From Meconema thalassinum (lineage: Eukaryota > Arthropoda > Insecta > Orthoptera > Tettigoniidae): 64,000 bases of DNA. The stretch is from NCBI GenBank assembly GCA_946902985.2, contig OX336397.1, positions 148,545,890 to 148,609,889 of the forward strand, given 5' to 3'. Position 1 is the stretch's first letter; the number at the start of each line of letters is the position of its first letter. This document shows, in pieces, positions 56,881 through 64,000 of the stretch. A program made the position numbers and the translations under genes. The notes beneath the pieces were generated by a model. It was not told where the DNA came from. It made no database searches and was given only the letters and a program-made list of their open reading frames with translations.

Positions 56881-57689
56881 TTTGTGTACAACCGTAATCA
56901 TTAGGAACTGTTAGCGAAGCAGCTACACTATGAGTTGCTATTCCGTGGAGGAAAGGCGGGCTTAATTAATTCTGCGTCACTTTTAAAATATTTCGCACGA
57001 TATATCCAGCTAGATGATACACAAAACATTCTTTCTCTACCAAATCTACAGCCGAGTACAAAACACGTGTACATATTGCGCATGCTGAAACACGCTATGT
57101 CGAGGAACAATAGGTATGTAGCAATGTAGACGATAAGACATACACTACTCACTCATGAACCCTTCAATGTAAACTGCCGAACAGTGACAACAGCGACCAG
57201 AAAAATAAAATCGAATAACTTGACGCAAATGTAACGCACACTAGTAGTGGTTTCGTGAGGGTTCTTTACCCTCTACCTCCACACATCCACACAGGATGAC
57301 GGCCATAGGGGATCGTTTTGCACACATAACTTAATTGTTTGGATGAATATTTATTGAAATTTGATATTGATATTACTCGAGGAGATTGAGTAGCAACTGA
57401 TAACGAAGATTTAAATGAGAATTGTTATTTTTTATGGATGAAAGAGCATTGCCGAATGATTCTAAGGAAAGAGAGGTGTTGTAAATATTGTAGATAGACC
57501 TGATAGAAATATGAGAAAAGAAATATAACTGGATAGAAAATAGAAATGGGAATCAAGGAGTAAACATTGTATAGATTAAAATAAGTAATGTGATTTTAGG
57601 TGAAGGATAGTAATAATATTTTGAATTTGATGGATAGGAGAAATATTGTCGGAAATTTCGGTTTATTAATATTATTATGATTTTGAGAA
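56881..57689. other. Intergenic, no gene seen
   Basis: Overlapping 64- and 74-codon frames at 56928-57152 on opposite strands are not supported by any motif. Confidence 0.4.
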
Positions 57690-58035
57690 GAGCATCCGTG
57701 GCTTAGGCGGTAGCACGCCGGCCTCTCACCGCTGGATCCGTGGTTAAAATCCCGGTCACTCCATGTGAGATATGTGCTGGACAAAACGGAGGCAGACAGG
57801 CTATTCTTCGAGTACTCCGGTTTTCCCTGTCACAAATTTCATTCCAGCAACACTCTCCACTGTCATTTCATTCCATCTGTCATTCATTTAATCATTGCCC
57901 CAGGGGTGTGCGACAGGCTTCGGCAGCCGACACAGATCATATCCTCGCCACTAGATGGGTGCTTCATTCATTCCATTCCCTGACCCGGTCGGTCGACTGG
58001 AAGCAGGCCGTGGAATTTCATTTTGATGATTTTGA
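57690..58035 (+). repeat. tRNA-derived SINE, third family
   Basis: The A box GTGGCTTAGGCGGTAGC lies at about 57699 and the B box GTGGTTAAAATCCCGG at about 57740. The body includes GTCACTCCATGTGAGATATG, TGCTGGACAAAACGGAGGC, TACTCCGGTTTTCCCTGTCA and CATTCCAGCAACACTCTCCA. I remember this family as common in orthopteran-type genomes. The 116-codon frame inside it is incidental. Confidence 0.75.
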
Positions 58036-58169
58036 GAAAGGGTACGGAGTAGTCTCGAGGGAGGAGTCTATATTTGAGAAAATTCCTTAAATACAAGGAT
58101 GATTTAGGAAGGTCACTGATCGAAAGGTAATTTAGTTAATTCATTTTTAAAGTTAAGATATGTGTTTTA

Positions 58170-58208
<39 letters not shown>

Positions 58209-60010
58209 ATTAGTTATTAAAGTTTATATTGGGAGATTTTTAATTATTAATTTTTAATATGATTATAGCAATAAATTTAGCAAGTACTTTAAGTTTGCCT
58301 TCCCATTTATAGAAATTTCCGACTTATTATTTCAATAATGTAGTTACGAGTGTACTATTGGAGTAGTTATAGGCGCCCAATCCCATTTTATCATACCCGT
58401 CACACCTCGAAATTTCAATAATCTCACTCTCCGAGATAGTTTGTTATGATTCCAAGTAGCTATCTCGTATACATTCGTTATTTTAATAATAATTGTTACG
58501 ATGTCCAACCAGCCAGCGAGGATCTGTTGATTTTTTTCGCTGGGGATCAATGACCTCTGCGACCCTTGCCATCTGCCGATATTTGTTTGTATTCTGTATG
58601 TAAATTCGGGTACACTGCGACCCATGATGCTTTGTGTTTGTTGCTGATTAATAAGCATTTTCAATTGAGCGCTTGTGAGTTCAATGTGTGTATTGGTTAT
58701 TTCGTTTGCTTTTATATATAAGATGAGTGTGTTAGATAACACCTTAGTGACTGTGGGTGCAGGGAACGATAGCTCGAGAAAGATAGGAGTTAATCCTAGA
58801 AAACAAGAAGAGAAAGCTGTTATCATTCGCTCAAGGGCTACAGCTCATTCATTCATTCAATCTCTGCCCACAAGGTTCAATAACGATTTAATGCAAATAT
58901 TTCACATTCAATGGCCGTTTCTATGTAAGAAGACAATTAACATCTGTTCATAATTAAGAAGCCTGATAGCAGGCAACGACCAAACTCTTGGTCGCTTGAG
59001 TACACGTTGATTTAGGAAAACGGCAAAATCCTTAGGGTTTGCAAAAATATCCTTATAGGTGGCATGCTAGTAAAACCTACAAGATTTCGAAACATTGTTG
59101 TTCCTATCAGCAAAGGTGACTGTTTCACCGAAAAATGTGAAGGAGATCGAATGTTCTTGAATATGAACTAAGAAAGAAACAGCTTGTCAAGTTATTCATC
59201 GAGAATTCCCGGAGCAAGGATGCACATAATTCCAGGCAATAATCAAAGATTATTTACCTCAATTCTAATTTAAACAAAGCAAATGTGTGGAAAATGTACA
59301 AACATACTTGAGTAGAAATTGTCAACAAACTGTCCATGTCTCGAAAATATTTTCAATACTTCAATATTGGATTTAGCTCCCCATCTTAAGGTGTTTGTAT
59401 TTACCACTGTAAAACGAAGACAACAACCGATGCATTAAAAAGACTAAATACATGGCCAGTAAACAACGACAGCTTTCTAGATTCAATGTTTTATAAAAAT
59501 ATTTAATGTTAACATAGGACATGAATCTGCAACAATGTGCTTCGATGTACAGCAAATTCAGCCCCTTCCAAAATACTACCCTGGCAAATGAGGTTGTATT
59601 GTTTAATAGGCATAATCTAACCTTTTGTATATGTACGAATGATCAAGCCGGAAATGGCTTAGTTGAAGTTTCGTCTGCTCTGTTACAGCATCTTGTAGGC
59701 CTGCAACTACATGAAAATATTGCAAGTATTAGACATTTTTTCATGGGTGTTGTTCGCTTTTGCGAATTATTTTGTAAGTTTTTGTTTCGCATTCGGTTTG
59801 AAACATTTGTTCATTTTATCTGCCCCATTATTCTACTTCGCCCGTAATTGCAGTGAGAACGCGGTCTTATATATTTATTTTCTTTATATACAACTTTTGT
59901 ATCAGTTGTATTTATGTGTTCAATTACTCTTGTTGCAATTACTTACCTTTTTGGAAGTATGTTATAGTGCACGTCTCTCTCTCTCTCTCAATATCACGAT
60001 TGTACTAAGC
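58036..60010. other. Intergenic, no gene seen; microsatellites
   Basis: ATT repeat at 58167-58205 and CT repeat at about 59973-59990. A 160-codon minus frame (58344-58826) is unrecognised. Confidence 0.45.
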
Positions 60011-61032
60011 TGAGCTGTCACGTTACCCTGGCTTCGAGCACTGTGCTCTGCGCCGATTGGCTGCTGGCTTCTCCCTCCAGCTTTGGTATCGCCGCTTTCC
60101 TATGACGTCATACCAACCATAAAACAGCTGGTCTTTGGGCCTTCTGTGTCGACTCTTCTCCACTGGTTACCACCGCTCTCTAAGTAACTGCTGGGGTTAT
60201 TGCCCTCTTGGGATACCTCTTGTGCCCGGAGGCTCTTCTCCGCCGTCAACATCTCTATTCTGGACCTGCCTGCCTGGACAGTCCAAACTCATCGGCCTTC
60301 ACTTGGGCAAAATCTTCATCACGGATGTACTCTGCAAGTCTTGGTTATAAAGACATAACTTCATCAGCCGAGGGAGTTACTACCAAGAGACTCTTCTTTG
60401 CTGGTCTCTTTTTTATAAGGAGAATCTACCATCATCAACTCTGGTTCCGAACCCGGAACCCTGGAGTATGCCTGAATGGCCTCGCACAAGCCCCGTTCGG
60501 GCGAACTAAACTACCTCCAGCTACTGATGTCCTCAAGTAGCCGGCCTACCTTTGGAAGATGTTTAAAGGGAGTCGATACTTCCTGTATCACACATCAGAA
60601 AAAGTGGTAACCCTTCTAGGCCAAACACTCTACCCGGATTCTTTCCGTAATAAGAGTACTTAGCTTTAATTCTACTCTGTGATGGATTTAAATTATTATT
60701 GTAGGTTATTTTATTATGCTCTTTTTATTCAGTAATTTTGAATTTAATCCTTTACAGGGAGTTACAGCTTGCATGCAATTTACGTTTCCTAGAGAAACGA
60801 GTAATTTTCAATTGTTATTGTTTCTTATTGTCAATTTTAAGGCAATTTCTTTGAAAGTATTCCTTTCTTGCACCATATTTGCTTTCAGATAAATAAATAT
60901 AAGTAAAAGCTAGGCTTTAACATTTTTGGTCTCTTCCCTCACTTTCCTTTGTTATTTACCCCTTGTGCCTGAAACCTCATTCTATCGAAATCCCCTGTGA
61001 CGTACCACATCCCTTACGGTACACATTTCCAG
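60011..61032 (+). mobile_element. LTR of an LTR retrotransposon (probably Gypsy-like), about 1 kb
   Basis: The block begins TGAGCTGTCACG and ends near ACACATTTCCA, just ahead of a primer-binding-site sequence. It has the expected order of signals: an inverted CCAAT box (GCCGATTGGCTG, about 60053), a palindromic CRE (TATGACGTCATA, about 60101), a TATA-like CATAAAAC (about 60119), a TC-rich start region, and polyadenylation signals AAATAAATA near 60892. No gag, pol or second LTR is seen downstream, so it is a truncated element or solo LTR with leader. The frame at 60135-60540 is LTR sequence and unlikely to encode a protein. Confidence 0.55.
60050..60126 (+). promoter_or_regulatory. Putative LTR promoter: CCAAT, CRE, TATA-like
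   Basis: ATTGGC (reverse CCAAT) at about 60056, the perfect CRE core TGACGTCA at about 60103 and ATAAAA at about 60119 lie in the usual order and spacing of a polymerase II promoter. A CREB/ATF-type factor would be expected to bind the CRE. No other place in the window shows such a cluster that I noticed. Confidence 0.5.
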
Positions 61033-61034
61033 GT

Positions 61035-61047
61035 GTGGCGCCCAGAA
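61035..61047 (+). other. Putative tRNA primer-binding site
   Basis: TGGCGCCCAGAAC follows the LTR end by a few bases. A TGGCGCC start is typical for a binding site of a tRNA 3' end (CCA complement TGG), used to prime minus-strand DNA synthesis. Confidence 0.5.
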
Positions 61048-61944
61048 CACATTTTGTTTTGCGTACGCTTATACATTTTTTTATAGAAAATAAATTCTAA
61101 AGTGAACACGATTCACATAAAGTTTGCCGTACGAGGCCAAAGTTTTTGACCAGCTGATCGGGTGTTTTTTTTTTCAGGTTGATTAGCTACTAAGGAAGCA
61201 ACCAACTATTATTCATAAAGCTGATTACATTGATGTTCATAAATCAGTGGGAGTCGTTAAACTGATTGGGAAAGACTGAAAACTGCATTAAACCAAAGGT
61301 TTTTCTTCTAAAGAACAAGGCTGCTGCTGGCGTCTTGGTGGTAATTCAGATTGCCAAATAATTCTAATACGAAAGCTGTATATCATCCCAAAGGTTAAAA
61401 AATATTCGGATGAAAGCTAGCCTTGTTGAAATTTATCTATGAGTGTGAGACGGGACCAAAACGTTACCGACATCAATCTTAGTGACAATTTTGGACCGTA
61501 TTTGTGGCCTTGTATGGCCAACACAAAACACAGACTTCTCATACATCCCAGATGGTAGATGCACAAACTATTTGAACATAAAAATCGACAACTCAGAATG
61601 AAATAAGCCAATTAAGACGAATCTTGTCAAGAAGTGAGTATTGTATAAGAGCTCATAATTGCGTTGATCAAGAGATTATCACATTGAACTTACCGTACAG
61701 CGGCTATTTTGAAATTTCAAAGGAATTAATAACATTCGATATCCTAGAGCTACAATAATGATTTATAGTACTGTAATAAAGTAGAAAATAAAATTTAACA
61801 AGATGTTCAGCAAAGAACATATAGCCTACCTTCTCCTAAATGCGTGGGTATAGTTATAACTCATAGTTCCTTTCAAGTATTATTGAATGTTGGTTGTAGT
61901 AGCTTGTTGAAATACAACTGCTATATTATACGTTGATTGAACGA
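61048..61944. other. No gene seen
   Basis: Possibly decayed leader of the LTR element at its start; otherwise unrecognised AT-rich DNA. Confidence 0.4.
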
Positions 61945-62245
61945 ATCCTCACCTGAACTATAAATACATACGCTAATACAGCCATCACAATAACACAGGT
62001 TATCAGACAAACTTCAACACTCACCCAAGAATATGGGGCTTAATGACCATGATGTTCAAGCCTCTCAAATGAAACAACAAAAACAACAACAGATTCCTTC
62101 CCAAATCCTTCCTGGTTTAAAAGTACATACACACTAGTACAGACATCACAAAGACATTTGTTATCAGAAAACTTCTAAGCACACCCAGGTAGACGGGGCT
62201 ATGTGACCATGGTGCCACTAACTCCCTAAAGAATCAGCAACAACA
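61945..62245 (+). repeat. Two SINE 3' tails in tandem
   Basis: First: ATAACACAGGTTATCAGACA, CACTCACCCAAGAATATGGGG, CATGATGTTC, ending ACAACAAAAACAACAACAG at about 62092. Second: TTCCTTCCCAAATCC, ATCACAAAGACATTTGTTAT, CACACCCAGGTAGACGGGGC, ending AATCAGCAACAACAG at 62248. Both lack heads. Confidence 0.75.
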
Positions 62246-62439
62246 GACTGAACCGCGGATCAAGGACGACGAATTTTAATCGCTGTAGTCGAGTGTTGAA
62301 ATAACTTGTGTTATAAGTATGTATAATATTTTCGATTGCAAATACACACTATAGATTCTTAACGTTATAACTTGTAAGTAGTTATAAATCTTGTTCTTCT
62401 TTATTAGGAATATTCTACTATACAGTAGTTTTCCTTCAA

Positions 62440-62860
62440 CCCAAAAATACTCTACTCCTCCACAAATTTTGGTCTTCGGCATCTTCCTCGGTTAAGCCTC
62501 TGGTAGCCATGCTTCTCTTTACACCATCCATTCATTGTTCTCTTAGTTTACCCCGTTTACGTTTGCCTTCAGCTTGCCAATGTAACATTAAATTTGGAAT
62601 TCTACTATTCTGCACCCTTTTCACATGTCAAAACCATTGTAATCTTCTTTCTGTAACCACTTCTAGCACTTTTTTTACCGGCATAATTTCTCTGATTTTC
62701 GGTATTTCTAATTTTATCCAATCTTGAATTTCTTGCCGCCCTCCTCCAATAATTCATCTCTGGTACTAATAATGTGTTTGCTTGCTGTCTGTTTAACGTC
62801 CAATTTTCTGCTCCAAACAACAAAATATATATTTGGAGTATATTTCCCAACACCGTGAAT
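62440..62860 (-). pseudogene. LINE reverse transcriptase C-terminal fragment
   Basis: The minus-strand reading is ILLFGAENWTLNRQQANTLL, VPEMNYWRRAARNSRLDKIR, then broken frames with GKRKRGKLREQ, MDGVKRSMATRGLTEEDAED and QNLWRS. This is the region downstream of the RT core (LYGAENWT, YWRRAAR, GRPK, DxxxW). The 3' portion only; 5' truncated. Confidence 0.7.
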
Positions 62861-62864
62861 CCTG

Positions 62865-63105
62865 AACTAGTGTGTGTATTCGTAATTGATGTAGGATTAG
62901 GGCAGGAAGCGGCTGTGGCCTTCAGTTGTGCACTACCCCGGTATTAGCATTGAGTAGGAGTGGGAAACCACGGATAGTGGAGTTCTGCCTCACGATCCCT
63001 CAGACCAGAATTTAATGTATTGTGGCTGGGCCGGGAATCGAGTCCTGGTCTTCGCGGTGACAGCCAAAAAACTAGCCACTGCGCTACGAGGTAGCCAGGT
63101 AACTT
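62865..63105 (-). repeat. tRNA-derived SINE, minus strand
   Basis: On the minus strand the A box is TAGCGCAGTGGCTAG (about 63085-63071) and the B box GGACTCGATTCCCGG (about 63044-63030). They are followed by GCCACAATACATTAAATTCTG, GAGGGATCGTGAGGCAGAAC and GTGGTTTCCCACTCCTACTC. It is complete at the head and ends at about 62870. Confidence 0.75.
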
Positions 63106-64000
63106 TCTAGTTTGATGATCAATTTACCGGTACCGTATCTATTTTTCCGGGTACCGGTATGGCTGGGCATCTTGTATATCCCACGATCCAAATCACTTGC
63201 CACTAAGAGGAAAATAAGGAAAAGGGCTAGGTTTTATGGAACTGAGGGTTTAAGAGGGAGTTTCCGGGAAAAGAGATGCCAGTTATGGGATGAAGTTAAA
63301 AACGGCGCTAAGGGGGAAGTAAGGTCAGTTAAAATCAGCAGTTCACGGCATATTGAGAATAAATGGCTCAAAACGCACTGAGTTGGTTTATCCAACTTAA
63401 CTGTAGGATCACTTGCCACGTGGGATAAAAATACATGCGTCGATAGACGAGGTTGCTTCGCTATGAAATAACACTTTAAAAGGAATTAATTATTATACTG
63501 CTGTTTCGCCAAAATTAGATGAAAACTCTCTAATAAAGAGGGACAAGGTAAAACTGAGTGTAACAGCTAGTCAAAGACCATCCAAACTCCCTTTACGATA
63601 CCAATATCGTCAGGCAATGGCAAGGGGGCAAGTGTGTATTGGATAGTTTTATGATTGTGATAAAAGGCTTACTTTAGGTTATTGATGTTATATGTATTTA
63701 CTTGAAGAAGTCCTGTAAATAATTGTATATATAATTGTAAGATGTATTTATAATGTATCCTTTTTTTGCCATACGATATAAATATATAAGTAACTTGAAT
63801 AAGTTTTGTAATATGTCACCAGGGCATACAAATATATTATTAATAATCTGATTTGTGTTTGAAATACATCCATATGTCAAACGTAATACAACTGTGAACA
63901 TGGGTTCGTCCAGTTGCGCGCGTCCTGCTGTGAGCGGTTGCCGCATTGAGATAAGCGAGAGAAGACACGGCTCTCCGCTCGCAGTATACACAGGAACTGC
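63106..64000. other. End of window, no gene seen
   Basis: A repeated GGTACCGGTA motif lies at about 63127-63160. The 89-codon plus frame (63112-63381) has a basic composition but no domain that I recognise. Confidence 0.4.

Noticed and set aside
57740..58090. 116-aa frame
   Set aside because: It is the body of a tRNA-derived SINE read as protein.
58344..58826. 160-aa minus-strand frame
   Set aside because: Longest unexplained frame in the window, but it shows no domain I recognise and could be a decayed repeat. Left as unassigned rather than called a gene.
60135..60540. 71- and 110-aa overlapping frames, considered as a gene
   Set aside because: They fall between the promoter-like box and the polyadenylation signal of the LTR.

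Overview
The window looks like a stretch of a large, transposon-filled insect nuclear genome. The evidence is AT-rich DNA, spliced coding exons, tRNA-derived SINEs with polymerase III boxes, several LINE fragments, animal-type DNA transposons (DD82E, ISL2EU, Tc1) and a C2H2 zinc-finger gene. The SINE tails ending in CAACAAC or AACTAACT, together with the LINE types, remind me of Orthoptera and other Polyneoptera; that is recognition from memory, not proof. There are no operons, CRISPR arrays or bacterial features.

The only likely host gene is a plus-strand C2H2 zinc-finger gene. I assemble it from exons at 11646-11747, 12560-12618 and 33291-33903, whose splice sites and reading phases fit exactly. 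It carries two short acidic SUMO-consensus segments and then six intact zinc fingers. A premature TAG then cuts off about ten further, decaying fingers (33904-34735). Its 20.7-kb second intron is a transposon graveyard.

Layout. 1-4.4 kb: SINEs and an intact 461-aa DD82E (Sailor-type) transposase. 5.6-9.2 kb: a nearly complete LINE with endonuclease and reverse transcriptase, broken by frameshifts. 11.6-34.7 kb: the zinc-finger gene. Nested in its intron are a complete two-gene ISL2EU transposon (14086-18055, convergent YqaJ and THAP-DDE genes, TIRs, AT target duplication), two Helentron/DINE-like elements (19729-21232 and 24000-25510), a 400-bp near-perfect foldback (22003-22402), a minus-strand LINE split by the second Helentron-like element, and a 4.2-kb element with long inverted arms (27292-31525). 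37.5-39.2 kb: a third Helentron-like element. 41.3-41.8 kb: a SINE with a tandemly duplicated head. 48.2-49.7 kb: a dead Tc1 element with TIRs and TA duplication. 50.5-56.1 kb: minisatellite, a LINE endonuclease fragment, a 133-bp satellite and a 400-bp direct repeat. 56-63.1 kb: more SINEs, a retrovirus-like LTR with promoter and primer-binding site, and a LINE fragment.

The strongest candidate for something new is the Helentron-like family. Its central array repeats every ~146 bp, about the length of nucleosome-core DNA, and most repeats carry a match or near match to the YY1/Pleiohomeotic motif. Two of the three copies lie in the intron of the zinc-finger gene.
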